The position numbers were made by a program, and so were the translations under genes. Positions 45,574 through 55,033 of a stretch of 64,000 nt of DNA are shown here, piece after piece. The first letter of the stretch is position 1, and the number at the start of each line of letters is the position of its first letter. The stretch spans positions 1 through 64,000 of the forward strand of contig NZ_LR699117.1 of NCBI RefSeq assembly GCF_902459475.1. The letters are read 5' to 3'. This DNA comes from Aquicella lusitana (GTDB lineage Bacteria > Pseudomonadota > Gammaproteobacteria > DSM-16500). Under the pieces are notes generated by a model. It had not been told where the DNA came from. It made no database searches and saw nothing but the letters and a program-made list of their open reading frames with translations.

Positions 45574-46065
45574 GAGCAACAACGATATTGCTGCTCCTAA
45601 ACTGCCAAATATTTAAGGATTAAAACCATTCTTTGCTTACTTCGCCAGTATTAGCATTTACTCTTAATTCTACTTCCTTATTATTTTTATCGAGTGCCTT
45701 CACTTCATACTTATCCTTCTTAAATTCTATCTTATAAATGTCATGGTATCCGGCTGCTCCTACTTTTTTTATCGCATCAAGCATAGAAATCTTGGGGTTG
45801 GCCATAGATTTCATTTTGTAGCCAATTTTAGTTTTGGTAATCGCGTTTGTTTTAGGATCAATCTCCAACTTCACTTCGTTCTCTTGCGCATTCATGGCTT
45901 CTGCTTCATAAAAACCATGTTCAAATTTAACTTCTTTAATGTTGTTGTAGCCTTTGGTCTGTAAGTTTGTAATGACTGCAGATAATGGGACTGCAGTAGC
46001 TGGAAGGTTATCAGCTAATGTAACTGACGTTGACAATATGAAAAATAAACCCGTTATTAAAATAA

Positions 46066-47071
46066 CCTCAGTTATGGTTAAGCAATTGAGGACATCCAAA
46101 ATTTACTTCTGCTGATAGACGGTTTTTTTGCTTTTAAACAGTAACCTGCTAAACCACTAACAAGATTAACCAGAAAATTTACCGGACTGCGATGTCGAGT
46201 ATGCTCAATATGGCAGATAGATTTAAGTTGATCAATGACGGTTTCTACAATGCTTCGCTGATAAAGAAAAAATTTTTCGAACGCGCTTAGCATTTTTTTC
46301 TTCATGTTTTTTCTAACTTTCGTAATCAATTTTATGCCTCGTTTTGCAAGCGACTCCGCTAATTTTTTGCTGATGTATCCTTTATCGCCCGCACCAAAAC
46401 CAGTTAATCCTTGCATTAATTTTTCAACAACTTCTCTATCATCAACATTTCCTTTTGTAATGCAAAAACTCATAATTTCTCCCTGGTGATTGATCGCTAA
46501 ATGTAATTTGAATCCATAAAAAAAGCCTACAGAACAGTGTCCGCGTTCAGCAATGCCTTTAAAAACTTTATTTCTGTAAATTCGACGATTGTGGCATACA
46601 ACCATTTTTGTAGAATCCAAATAATACAATCCGGTGTGTTTTCCTGTTCTTGATAGTACATACGCCGTTAGTGGTGCAAGCAACCTTGGCATGAGTGCAA
46701 CAAAACGTGGATAGCTTACCGCTTTAGGAAATTCTCGAAAAAGTTGGCCTAACACACAATCCAGATAAAAATCCTTGAATGTGCGATAGTGGCTTAAGTG
46801 AAATAAAATCATGATCGTCATCATCTCGCTTTCACTTAATTCTGTTTTCCTCTGACGTTTGCCTTTAGGTAAGGGCAAAATTTTATTTGCAGATTCTTTT
46901 ACATGGTTCTTGTAAAACTCATCAATATCACAGAAAATTTCAACGATCGGCGCTAGTAGCATTTTGACTCCATTCAAAACCTTGGGCGGTTAAAAATGGC
47001 AAAATTTACCAAGCGCCTTTCTTATTTTCAATCTTTTCAAAAAGTTAAAATTCGCTTATCCATAACTGAGG
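46066..47071 (-). mobile_element. IS982-family insertion sequence, copy 1
   Basis: A 1006-bp element with terminal inverted repeats CCTCAGTTATGG (left) and CCATAACTGAGG (right), flanked by 9-bp duplications TTAAAATAA at 46057-46065 and 47072-47080. It encodes one intact transposase on the minus strand. It is inserted in the signal-peptide part of the PepSY gene. A second copy is at 52030-54250. Confidence 0.93.
46078..46977 (-). CDS. IS982-family transposase
   Basis: A 299-residue DDE transposase. Family-like stretches are IVEIFCDIDEFYKNH at the start, LSESEMMTIMILFHLSHYRTFKDF, and LYYLDSTKMVVCHNRRI, which carries the first catalytic Asp. GFGAGDKGYISKKLAESL carries the second Asp, and [13 protein letters not shown] has the Glu. 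It ends 12 bp inside the element. It looks complete and may also move the disrupted copy 2 in trans. Confidence 0.93.
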   Translation of the reverse strand: MNGVKMLLAPIVEIFCDIDEFYKNHVKESANKILPLPKGKRQRKTELSESEMMTIMILFHLSHYRTFKDFYLDCVLGQLFREFPKAVSYPRFVALMPRLLAPLTAYVLSRTGKHTGLYYLDSTKMVVCHNRRIYRNKVFKGIAERGHCSVGFFYGFKLHLAINHQGEIMSFCITKGNVDDREVVEKLMQGLTGFGAGDKGYISKKLAESLAKRGIKLITKVRKNMKKKMLSAFEKFFLYQRSIVETVIDQLKSICHIEHTRHRSPVNFLVNLVSGLAGYCLKAKKPSISRSKFWMSSIA

Positions 47072-47265
47072 TTAAAATAAATAATGCTCTCTTTAGCATA
47101 GTCAATTCTCCTTTTTATGCGGATTAGTAAGTAATATGCCATATTCCTAAATAAACAGTGTTTAATAGGAGTCATCATGATTATTTTTTTCATTAAGCAC
47201 GACATTGCACTCATTTCCCTTTCAATAAAGCCGGCAAATAATCCTTACCGGCTTTGTATGAAATT

Positions 47266-47721
47266 TTATTCTTCTTTTATTTGAATTTTTTGTGACAAAC
47301 TTTCCTTTGCTTTTGGAATAGTAATTTCTAATACACCGTGTTTACTCTTGGCACTAATCTTTGACGAATCAGCTGCATTAGACAGACTGATGGTACGATA
47401 AAAGGATCCTTGTGATCTTTCGACGTGAACATAATTTTCACGCTCTTCCTTAGTTTCTGTTTCTCTATGTCCCCTAATTGTGAGCATGCCTTTATCGATA
47501 CTTACTTCTATATTTTTGGGATCTACACCCGGCACATCTGCTCGAATGACATATTGATTTGCTTCGTCTTTAATATCAATGGTTGGCGTCCAATTTGATC
47601 CAACGACATTCGAAAGCCAGTTTTCACGATCTAAGAAGGAAGATGGTTCAAACATGCGATCAAGGGCTTGATGAAGTTCCGATAAATTTGAAAAGAGAGG
47701 GCGTTTAACAATTTGATTCAT
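47266..47721 (-). CDS. Hsp20 small heat-shock protein (first of four)
   Basis: A 151-residue chaperone. The alpha-crystallin domain spans about residues 45-145, from NWTPTIDIKDEANQYVIRAD through VDPKNIEVSIDKGMLTIRGHRE to GVLEITIPK, ending in an IQIKEE tail. It holds unfolding proteins in a refoldable state. ATG 47721 is used because GGAGG lies 8 nt upstream; the longer frame to 47769 has none. It is encoded downstream of groEL on the same strand. Confidence 0.93.
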   Translation of the reverse strand: MNQIVKRPLFSNLSELHQALDRMFEPSSFLDRENWLSNVVGSNWTPTIDIKDEANQYVIRADVPGVDPKNIEVSIDKGMLTIRGHRETETKEERENYVHVERSQGSFYRTISLSNAADSSKISAKSKHGVLEITIPKAKESLSQKIQIKEE

Positions 47722-47921
47722 ATTTAATTCCTCCATGAAAATAAATTCTACCCTAGGCTTAATTAACAATTGAAAGGAAACGATTTATTATAACAGCATT
47801 ATTGGTGTTAAAAGAAAGCGTCATAATTTTGACTTACTTGTAATTTTTGGTATTTATTTGATCATTTGAAATTTGAACCCCGCCAATAATCAGACAGGGT
47901 TCTCACCGGTCAATAAATTAA

Positions 47922-49553
47922 TCACATCATATCACCCATGCCGCCCATTCTTTCTCTTCCCATGGGGGATTTATTTTTGGGTAATTCAGTGATCATGCAC
48001 TCCGTTGTAATCATCATGCCAGCAACAGAAGCTGCTTGCTGCAAGGCAGTGCGAGTGACCTTGGTGGGATCCAAAATGCCCATTTCTAACATATCGCCAT
48101 ATTCGCCGGTTGCCGCATTAAATCCATGATTACTTTTATTCTCTGTGACCTTATTTAAAACAACAGATGGCTCATAACCAGCGTTAACAACAATCTGTCT
48201 AATAGGTGCTTCTAGTGCACGGCAAATGAGTTGTACGCCGATTGATTGGCCGTCATTGTTGCCTTTAAGATTTTTTATTGATTGCATTACGCGAACCAAT
48301 GCAACACCACCACCAGGCACAACACCTTCTTCGACGGCGGCACGAGTCGCATGAAGAGCATCTTCTACACGAGCTTTTTTCTCTTTCATTTCGACTTCTG
48401 ATGTTGCGCCTACCTTGATGACGGCTACTCCGCCTGCTAATTTAGCAATACGCTCTTGCAGTTTTTCACGATCATAGTCAGATGTTGTTTCTTTAACGCG
48501 TGCTTTTAATTGTTGGATGCGGTCTTCGATATCCTTTTTCCCACCGCCACCATCAATAATGGTAGTGTTGTCTTTGGTGATGTGTACGCGTTTTGCTGTA
48601 CCTAAATCATCTAATTTCACTGATTCCAGTGTGCGCCCTACTTCTTCGGCAATCACTTGTCCTCTGGTGATAACAGCAATATCTTGCAACATTTCTTTAC
48701 GACGATCACCAAATCCGGGTGCTTTGACAGCGCATACTTTTACAATACCGCGCATTTGATTGACTACTAAGGTAGCTAAAGCTTCGCCTTCTATATCTTC
48801 TGCAATCATCAATAAAGGACGACCAGACTTTGCAACTGCTTCAAGTAGTGACACCAAATCCCGGATAGTAGTAATTTTTTTGTCGGTTATAAAAATGTAA
48901 GGATTCTCTAAATCAGCAGACATGGTTTGTTGATCCGTAATGAAATAAGGCGATACGTATCCACGATCAAACTGCATCCCCTCAACAACATCCAATTCAT
49001 TTTCTAACCCAGAACCTTCTTCAACGGTAATGACACCTTCTTTACCCACTTTGGCCATTGCATCTGCAATAATTCGACCAATGGCTTCATCCGCATTGGC
49101 AGATATTGTCCCTACTTGTGCAATGGATTTATCGTCTTTACAGGGAACAGAGAGTTTCTTCAATTCTTCGACAGCTTGAGATACAGCCTTATCAATACCA
49201 CGTTTTAAATCCATAGGATCATAGCCAGCAACCACTAACTTTAATCCTTCGGCAAAAATTTGACGACCTAAAACAGTAGCAGTAGTTGTGCCATCACCTG
49301 CTTCATCAGAAGTACGAGATGCAACTTCTCTAAGCATTTGTGCGCCCATATTTTTGAACTTATCTTTAAATTCAATTTCTTTGGCAACAGTCACACCATC
49401 TTTAGTAACAAGTGGCGCACCAAATGATTTATCGATCACCACATTGCGACCGCGTGGTCCAATAGTAATTTGCACAGCATTCGCCAAATCGTTAACGCCA
49501 GAGAGCATTAACTGTCGTGCTTCTTCACTGAATCGTAATTCTTTAGCTGCCAT
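47922..49553 (-). CDS. groEL: GroEL chaperonin
   Basis: A 543-residue 60-kDa chaperonin subunit; rings of GroEL fold proteins in an ATP cycle with GroES. Family motifs are [54 protein letters not shown] read in parts, GGGVALVRV and the C-terminal GGMGDMM repeat. Family members on a chromosome are normally single; a plasmid copy suggests extra stress capacity. It follows groES after 37 bp. Confidence 0.97.
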   Translation of the reverse strand: MAAKELRFSEEARQLMLSGVNDLANAVQITIGPRGRNVVIDKSFGAPLVTKDGVTVAKEIEFKDKFKNMGAQMLREVASRTSDEAGDGTTTATVLGRQIFAEGLKLVVAGYDPMDLKRGIDKAVSQAVEELKKLSVPCKDDKSIAQVGTISANADEAIGRIIADAMAKVGKEGVITVEEGSGLENELDVVEGMQFDRGYVSPYFITDQQTMSADLENPYIFITDKKITTIRDLVSLLEAVAKSGRPLLMIAEDIEGEALATLVVNQMRGIVKVCAVKAPGFGDRRKEMLQDIAVITRGQVIAEEVGRTLESVKLDDLGTAKRVHITKDNTTIIDGGGGKKDIEDRIQQLKARVKETTSDYDREKLQERIAKLAGGVAVIKVGATSEVEMKEKKARVEDALHATRAAVEEGVVPGGGVALVRVMQSIKNLKGNNDGQSIGVQLICRALEAPIRQIVVNAGYEPSVVLNKVTENKSNHGFNAATGEYGDMLEMGILDPTKVTRTALQQAASVAGMMITTECMITELPKNKSPMGRERMGGMGDMM

Positions 49554-49590
49554 AGTCTTTATCCTCTTTTTATTTATTAATCAAACGCTG

Positions 49591-49887
49591 TTATTCAATA
49601 ACACCTAATATATCTTCCTCTCGCATGACGAGGTATTCTTTGTCGTTCAACTTGATAGTTGTTCCAGAATATTTCGCAAAGACGACTTCATCACCTGTTT
49701 TAACTTGTAAAGATTGTATTTTGCCATCCACATATTTTCCGGTTCCTACGGCAATGATTTTTCCGCGCATGGGTTTATCTTTATCCGCTGTATCAGGTAA
49801 AACAATACCGCCTTTGGTTTTTGTTTCTTGCTCTTGAGGTTCGACAACCAGTCGATCGTTTAACGGACGAATGTTAAATGTAGTCAT
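49591..49887 (-). CDS. groES: GroES co-chaperonin
   Basis: A 98-residue GroES, the lid of the GroEL chamber. It has [16 protein letters not shown], the mobile loop [14 protein letters not shown], and [13 protein letters not shown] with [13 protein letters not shown] at the end. A sigma32-like promoter lies 58 bp upstream of the start. With groEL it forms one heat-shock operon. Confidence 0.97.
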   Translation of the reverse strand: MTTFNIRPLNDRLVVEPQEQETKTKGGIVLPDTADKDKPMRGKIIAVGTGKYVDGKIQSLQVKTGDEVVFAKYSGTTIKLNDKEYLVMREEDILGVIE

Positions 49888-49944
49888 AGTAAATTTTCCT
49901 TGTAAATTATCAATAAATGACAGATTACTTCTATGTAACAGTGA

Positions 49945-49972
49945 ATATAGGGATAGTTAATGAGAGTTCAAG
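49945..49972 (-). promoter_or_regulatory. Sigma32-like heat-shock promoter of groES-groEL
   Basis: Read on the minus strand, CTTGAA (49972-49967) and CCCTATAT (49952-49945) are 14 bp apart. This matches the sigma32 consensus CTTGAAA, 13-15 bp, CCCCATNT closely. It lies 58 bp before the groES start. Confidence 0.75.
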
Positions 49973-50126
49973 TCAAAGTTAGCTTGAAAACGCTGACGCT
50001 AGTCAAATTTTGTTTGCATATTTTTTGTTAGTGATTGAATAAATATAATTATTTTTTCTCTTATCATGCGTGATCTCTATTCTAAAATACTATAATAAAA
50101 AAGGAGTGGTGAGAAAGGGGAAAAAA

Positions 50127-50520
50127 ATGGGTGATTTAAGTACCCTCTTCGACCATTATTTTAAATCATTTTAGATATCTGCTTGTGGCATTGTGTGCGG
50201 TTAAGCCTAGTGTCACAGAGAACCAGAAAAGAATTGGAAAAGCGGTCAAGATCAGGTGTTGAATCGCCTCTTCATATTCAATTGTATTGTGATAAAAAGA
50301 TTGTTGTTTATGCAGAATAGACAATATTGCATCATAAATGAATTAAATAAGTATGCACTCGCTGTCACAGAAGTAACATGGCTCACTATATTGACTTGTG
50401 AAAAGCGGATAATAATCTATGAAATTGATAAGATTTATGAGAATACCATTCCATTTATGATGTTTCCAATTTTATGGATAAAAATATGGGCTCAATAATT
50501 GGAATTGAATCGTTTTATTT
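50127..50520 (+). other. Non-coding or decayed stretch between groES and gatC
   Basis: A good ribosome site (GGGG) precedes an ATG at 50127, but the frame stops after 15 codons (MGDLSTLFDHYFKSF). Further fragments in other frames (SQRTRKELEKRSRSG, then HIQLYCDKKIVVYAE) look coding-like up to about 50312, and an 80-residue ORF at 50256-50498 has no recognisable family. I read this as one or more decayed genes; none can be identified. Confidence 0.35.
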
Positions 50521-50558
50521 TTATAGTTAGAAAAATGATTAATTAAAGAGGAACCAGG

Positions 50559-50852
50559 ATGTCTCTTTCGATTGAAGAAATTCAAAAAATCGCCCATTTG
50601 TCACGGTTATATCTTGCAGATACAGATATTGCGGAATATTCAGTACAGCTTTCACGCATTTTAGATTTCATTGAAGACATGAATCAAGTTGACACCACCA
50701 ACATTGAACCACTTGCCCACCCATTAGATATTCCTCAACGTTTGCGCGAAGATAAAGTGACAGAGCCTAATTTGCGCGATAAATTTCAAGCTATCGCACC
50801 TCAGGTGGAATCCGGGCTTTATCTTGTCCCAAAAGTCATTGAGGATGAATAA
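50559..50852 (+). CDS. gatC: GatC subunit of Asp/Glu-tRNA amidotransferase, without gatA or gatB
   Basis: A 97-residue protein matching Gat[37 protein letters not shown] and [36 protein letters not shown], here in parts. GatCAB converts Glu-tRNA(Gln) to Gln-tRNA(Gln); GatC stabilises GatA. Neither gatA nor gatB is near. A GAGGAACC site precedes the ATG. It could be a spare or a recently captured gene. Confidence 0.9.
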   Translation: MSLSIEEIQKIAHLSRLYLADTDIAEYSVQLSRILDFIEDMNQVDTTNIEPLAHPLDIPQRLREDKVTEPNLRDKFQAIAPQVESGLYLVPKVIEDE

Positions 50853-50889
50853 TGACGTATAATCAATAAAGAAGAATGGAGGACTCTCT

Positions 50890-51285
50890 ATGAAAGATAA
50901 ATTAAATCAATGGACCGAAGCTAATAAGCCCCAAAAGGCAGCCGACTACTTTATTAATAGAATGGCCTTTACTATTGGGCCAGGAGACTTATTTGATGAA
51001 ATGAAAAAGAATAAAGACGACGTTAACATTATCGATGTCAGAAATGAGGAAGATTTTAAGAAAGGTCACATCCCTGGAGCTATTAACCTTCCTGAAGAAA
51101 AATGGCATACCTTATCAGGCCTCAACAAGGATTTGATGAATGTCATTTATTGCTACTCAGTGGAATGTCATTTAGCAGCAAAAGCCGCGGCTCAATTCGC
51201 AAAGTCGGGGTTTCATGTAATGGAACTCCAAGGTGGCTATGATCGTTGGAAAGAGAAGAACTTTAAAATAGAAACAGAAGAATAG
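50890..51285 (+). CDS. Rhodanese-like sulfurtransferase domain protein
   Basis: A 131-residue single-domain rhodanese. NIIDVRNEEDFKKGHIPGAINLP is the typical first half (about 46-68). The active-site loop is YCYSVECHLA with Cys88 as the expected nucleophile and Cys93 nearby. It transfers sulfur to thiol acceptors or cyanide. It starts with GGAGG and follows gatC by 37 bp, likely co-transcribed in the stress island. Confidence 0.88.
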   Translation: MKDKLNQWTEANKPQKAADYFINRMAFTIGPGDLFDEMKKNKDDVNIIDVRNEEDFKKGHIPGAINLPEEKWHTLSGLNKDLMNVIYCYSVECHLAAKAAAQFAKSGFHVMELQGGYDRWKEKNFKIETEE

Positions 51286-51337
51286 TTCTTATTTTCACTC
51301 GAATTTTGAATTTAAACCCACAAAAATCCTAATAGAT

Positions 51338-51363
51338 CGTATGATTTTTATAAAAATCATACG
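51338..51363. repeat. Perfect 26-bp palindrome between rhodanese and hsp20 genes
   Basis: CGTATGATTTTTA at 51338-51350 is followed directly by its exact complement at 51351-51363. As RNA it would fold into a hairpin after the rhodanese gene. A related half-site (AAATCATAC) recurs near 51388. It may be a terminator or an operator for the hsp20 promoter downstream. Confidence 0.5.
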
Positions 51364-51405
51364 GTTAAATACAATTATTTTCCTTATAAATCATACAGTT
51401 AAACT

Positions 51406-51434
51406 CTTGAAATTTTAAATTTAATTTTTATAAT
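51406..51434 (+). promoter_or_regulatory. Promoter of the second hsp20 gene
   Basis: CTTGAA at 51406-51411 and TATAAT at 51429-51434 are 17 bp apart. The minus-35 element fits both sigma32 and sigma70 usage; the minus-10 box is sigma70-like. It lies 84 bp upstream of the start at 51519. Confidence 0.5.
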
Positions 51435-51518
51435 AATTACTAGAAGGGACTCTCAAGCATACGGTAAGGAAGTAAAAATGACTCAACTTTGATGATAATT
51501 GTTCGGAGGTAATGATGT

Positions 51519-51971
51519 ATGAATACGTTAATACCTTATGAACCAGCGAAGTTGATAAATGATATGCATAATCTCATGGAAAATTTATGGCAGCGCACAT
51601 TTGATTTGGATACGAGGAATGCAAGTGGAAGAACAGGTCAATGGTTGCCTGCTATTGATATAAGAGAAGAAGAGGATAAATTTTTAATCTCGGCGGATTT
51701 ACCAGGCGTAGATCCAAAGGATATCGACATTTCGCTGGAAAATAACGTGCTGACATTGAAAGGAAAACGAGAGGAAATACATGAGGAGAAAAAAGGATCT
51801 TTCTATCGTATGGAACGTATGCAAGGACAATTCTATCGGCAGTTCACTCTACCGACCGCTGTTGATAGTAAGCATATTACTGCAAAATCAAAACAAGGCG
51901 TGTTAGAAGTGATCGTACCGAAGAAAGAAAAAACGGAAATCAAGAAGATTGAAGTAAAAGTGGAAGAATAA
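51519..51971 (+). CDS. Hsp20 small heat-shock protein (second)
   Basis: A 150-residue chaperone with the alpha-crystallin domain from WLPAIDIREEEDKFLISADLP (about 43) through VDPKDIDISLENNVLTLKGKRE to GVLEVIVPK. A GGAGG site precedes it. It is close to the third copy at 55104 (LIPYEPAKLI vs IARYEPASLV) and less close to the first and fourth, suggesting duplication plus separate acquisition. Confidence 0.93.
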   Translation: MNTLIPYEPAKLINDMHNLMENLWQRTFDLDTRNASGRTGQWLPAIDIREEEDKFLISADLPGVDPKDIDISLENNVLTLKGKREEIHEEKKGSFYRMERMQGQFYRQFTLPTAVDSKHITAKSKQGVLEVIVPKKEKTEIKKIEVKVEE

Positions 51972-52227
51972 CCTATTTCCCCGGCAATAAGGAGGTTGTA
52001 TCGGGAAAATAGGGTTATATATAAACTAACCTCAGTTATGGTTAAGCAATTGAGGACATCCAAAATTTACTTCTGCTGATAGACGGTTTTTTTGCTTTTA
52101 AACAGTAACCTGCTAAACCACTAACAAGATTAACCAGAAAATTTACCGGACTGCGATGTCGAGTATGCTCAATATGGCAGATAGATTTAAGTTGATCAAT
52201 GACGGTTTCTACAATGCTTCGCTGATA

Positions 52228-53435
52228 TGCATTAGTTCCGATCTAATCTGACACTTGCTACTTGAAAAAAGTAAGGTTACCCGTTTTGATAGTTATGTCG
52301 AGTAAAAATCAAAACATTAAAGAGGTAACCTTATGTACGAGTGTACGCAAAAAATCATTAAAAACAAGGTCGGTCTGTTAAATTTGGCAGAAGAGCTAGG
52401 GAATGTATCAAGAGCCTGCAAGGTAATGGGCTTCTCCAGAGATACGTTTTATCGTTATAAATCAGCAGTTGAGCAAGGAGGCATTGAGACCTTGTTCGAC
52501 AAGAGCAGACGGCAGCCAAACATCAAGAACCGCACCGATGAAGCTACAGAGAATGCTGTATTGGACTATGCCATTGAGTACCCCGCGCATGGTCAATTAA
52601 GAGTCAGTAATGAGCTTAGGAAAAGAGGTGTTTTTGTTTCTCCTAGCGGTGTTCGTTGCATCTGGCTAAGGCATGATTTGGCATCATTTAAACAGCGTCT
52701 AACCGCACTGGAAAAGAAATCTGCCGAGGAGAACTTAATTCTAACTGAAGCACAACTGGCCGCGCTAGAACGCAAAAAAGACGATGATATGGCCTGCGGT
52801 GAAATTGAAACAGCACATCCTGGCTATCTTGGTTCACAAGATACCTTTTATGTTGGCAATCTCAAGGGTGTTGGGCGCATTTATCAGCAAACATTTGTTG
52901 ATACCTACTCCAAAGTGGCTCATTGCAAGCTATATACCACAAAAACACCGATTACATCTGCTGACCTGTTAAATGATCGTGTGTTGCCATTCTTTGAAGA
53001 ACAAGGCTTGGGCTTGCTGCGCGTATTAACGGATCGTGGCACTGAGTTTTGCGGCAAGGTAGAGCAACACGATTACGAGTTGTATTTGGCGCTCAATGAT
53101 ATTGAGCACACCAAAACGAAAGCTCAATCACCCCAGACCAATGGCATCTGTGAACGCTTTCATAGGACGATTCTGAATGAGTTTTATCAGGTTGCTTTCC
53201 GAAAGAAAGTTTACACAACTATTGACGAGTTGCAAAAAGATCTGGATGATTGGCTCGGTTATTACAACAATGAACGCACACATCAGGGTAAAATGTGTTG
53301 TGGCCGAACTCCGATGGCGACATTGATTGATGGTAAAAGAATCTGGAAGGAAAAAGTTGATAATCTCAACTTGAACTGACAGTAAAACCGTAACTGAAAA
53401 ACGGGTAACTGTCAGATCAAGTCGGAACTTTTACA
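52228..53435 (+). mobile_element. IS481-family insertion sequence
   Basis: A 1208-bp element with imperfect terminal inverted repeats of about 26 bp: left TGCATTAGTTCCGA, right (complement) TGTAAAAGTTCCGA, both continuing to ATCTGACA. The 7-bp duplication GCTGATA flanks it (52221-52227 and 53436-53442). It sits inside the transposase gene of IS982-family copy 2, so it arrived later. Confidence 0.92.
52333..53379 (+). CDS. IS481-family transposase
   Basis: A 348-residue DDE transposase. An N-terminal helix-turn-helix (NLAEELGNVSRACKVMGFSR) is followed by the integrase core with VDTYSKVAHCKLY (first Asp), LTDRGTEFCGKVE (second Asp) and SPQTNGICERFHRTI (Glu). The YYNNERTHQG motif near the end is typical. 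It looks intact. An AGAGGTAA site precedes the ATG. Confidence 0.95.
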   Translation: MYECTQKIIKNKVGLLNLAEELGNVSRACKVMGFSRDTFYRYKSAVEQGGIETLFDKSRRQPNIKNRTDEATENAVLDYAIEYPAHGQLRVSNELRKRGVFVSPSGVRCIWLRHDLASFKQRLTALEKKSAEENLILTEAQLAALERKKDDDMACGEIETAHPGYLGSQDTFYVGNLKGVGRIYQQTFVDTYSKVAHCKLYTTKTPITSADLLNDRVLPFFEEQGLGLLRVLTDRGTEFCGKVEQHDYELYLALNDIEHTKTKAQSPQTNGICERFHRTILNEFYQVAFRKKVYTTIDELQKDLDDWLGYYNNERTHQGKMCCGRTPMATLIDGKRIWKEKVDNLNLN

Positions 53436-54301
53436 GCTGATAAAGAAAAAATTTTTCGAACGCGCTTAGCATTTTTTTCTTCATGTTTTTTCTAACTTTC
53501 GTAATCAATTTTATGCCTCGTTTTGCAAGCGACTCCGCTAATTTTTTGCTGATGTATCCTTTATCGCCCGCACCAAAACCAGTTAATCCTTGCATTAATT
53601 TTTCAACAACTTCTCTATCATCAACATTTCCTTTTGTAATGCAAAAACTCATAATTTCTCCCTGGTGATTGATCGCTAAATGTAATTTGAATCCATAAAA
53701 AAAGCCTACAGAACAGTGTCCGCGTTCAGCAATGCCTTTAAAAACTTTATTTCTGTAAATTCGACGATTGTGGCATACAACCATTTTTGTAGAATCCAAA
53801 TAATACAATCCGGTGTGTTTTCCTGTTCTTGATAGTACATACGCCGTTAGTGGTGCAAGCAACCTTGGCATGAGTGCAACAAAACGTGGATAGCTTACCG
53901 CTTTAGGAAATTCTCGAAAAAGTTGGCCTAACACACAATCCAGATAAAAATCCTTGAATGTGCGATAGTGGCTTAAGTGAAATAAAATCATGATCGTCAT
54001 CATCTCGCTTTCACTTAATTCTGTTTTCCTCTGACGTTTGCCTTTAGGTAAGGGCAAAATTTTATTTGCAGATTCTTTTACATGGTTCTTGTAAAACTCA
54101 TCAATATCACAGAAAATTTCAACGATCGGCGCTAGTAGCATTTTGACTCCATTCAAAACCTTGGGCGGTTAAAAATGGCAAAATTTACCAAGCGCCTTTC
54201 TTATTTTCAATCTTTTCAAAAAGTTAAAATTCGCTTATCCATAACTGAGGTTAAACTAAGCAGGAAGAGAGTTATTTTTCATCTTCTCTTAAGAGGTAAA
54301 A

Positions 54302-54499
54302 ATGAATACATATACTGCTAAGTTATGTTGTGGAAAAAAGGCAGTAGAGACAAAAAGTGGAGATGATGCAGAAGAACTTTTTATTTGGATGTTAGGTCAG
54401 GCGAGCGGGCCTGTTGATGTGGATGGTATTCATGGAGAAGTAATCGAGAATAAAACTGGTAAAGTTGTTAGGCAATTTAAAAAGGCTCCGCCTGAATAA
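54302..54499 (+). CDS. Hypothetical small protein
   Basis: A 65-residue protein with an AGAGG site. It opens YTAKLCCGKKAVETKSGDDAEELF and ends VIENKTGKVVRQFKKAPPE, a compact alpha/beta pattern with two adjacent Cys. I do not recognise the family. It lies just after IS982-family copy 2 and before the broken icmW. Confidence 0.6.
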   Translation: MNTYTAKLCCGKKAVETKSGDDAEELFIWMLGQASGPVDVDGIHGEVIENKTGKVVRQFKKAPPE

Positions 54500-54567
54500 C
54501 ATCTACTTTTAAATTGTCTCTGCTGTGTTTCCTCTTCCTGTTGTTTTTTAACTGGGAGAGAGATTCT

Positions 54568-55013
54568 ATGCCAAAATTAGATTTGTTGAGCTGTCATGAG
54601 TTTTGGAAAAACTATGACGATCCTATGATTTATAAGGTAATTTCTTTTATGGAACCGTAGAAGATTTTACTCTAGATGGCACACCTTCTCTCGAACAAAC
54701 ACTGGATAAACTGGGTAAAGCACTCGATGAATTAGATAGCTTTGAACTGGCACATGAAGATAACTTTATTACCTTATGTTCCCATCTTAAAACTTCGCGA
54801 ATTTTACGCTTGCTACAAGCGATTGACACGATTGATCCGGGTTCTGCATCAAAATTATTGATGTATGCAGAAGAAAATAATACACCCGATCATCCTATGA
54901 CTGGATTATTTTTACGGCGTAACATCGTTTTTGAACGATTGAGATTATTAGCCCGTGTTTTTTCACCTGAACGATTGGATCTAGTCTTAAAAGTATTGGA
55001 AAAAGAGCACTGA
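54568..55013 (+). pseudogene. icmW: IcmW-like Dot/Icm adaptor, frameshifted
   Basis: From ATG 54568 the first frame reads LLSCHEFWKNYDDPMIYKVISFMEP and stops at TAG 54658. The second frame, one base off, continues VEDFTLDGTPSLEQTLDKLG, then ILRLLQAIDTIDPGSASKLL and NIVFERLRLLARVFSPERL to 55013. Restoring one base near 54656 gives a 148-residue protein matching Legionella IcmW (about 151 residues: DPMIYRVITFME, GLRLLQAIDTVHPGSAS). IcmW with IcmS delivers effectors to the Dot/Icm secretion system. The gene is a pseudogene unless the base is a sequencing error. Confidence 0.85.
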
Positions 55014-55033
55014 TAAACGTGTTTTCATGATCC

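Larger units (their letters stand above)
45620..47099 (-). pseudogene. PepSY-domain secreted protein interrupted by IS982-family element
   Basis: The exon-like pieces are 47099-47072 and 46065-45620. Removing the IS and one 9-bp target copy (TTAAAATAA) restores MLKRALFILITGLFFILS, then TSVTLA-DNLP, a perfect signal peptide with a GGAG site before ATG 47099. The mature part has two PepSY-like repeats (VITNLQTKGYNNIKEVKFEHGFYEAEA, in short segments, and AIKKVGAAGYHDIYKIEF). The ORF now present begins inside the IS ([12 protein letters not shown]) and has lost the signal peptide start. PepSY domains often inhibit proteases or bind in the periplasm. Confidence 0.88.
52042..54156 (-). pseudogene. 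IS982-family transposase split by an IS481-family insertion
   Basis: The N-terminal 238 codons (54156 down to 53443) look identical to copy 1 up to FEKFFLYQ. The C-terminal part (52227 down to 52042), with [10 protein letters not shown] and the catalytic Glu, is left on the other side of the insertion. The transposase is therefore inactive, although the terminal repeats could be used in trans by copy 1. Confidence 0.92.
52030..54250 (-). mobile_element. IS982-family insertion sequence, copy 2, interrupted by an IS481-family element
   Basis: The same element as copy 1 (ends CCTCAGTTATGG and CCATAACTGAGG), flanked by TAAACTAA at 52022-52029 and 54252-54259. Removing the 1208-bp inner element and one 7-bp duplicate leaves 1006 bp, exactly the size of copy 1. 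It lies in the gap between the hsp20 gene at 51519 and the gene at 54302, so no gene was hit. Confidence 0.92.

Noticed and set aside
45569-45601. Strong terminator after the XRE gene
   Set aside because: The inverted repeat is real, but no T-run follows on the plus strand; left as a note within the XRE entry.
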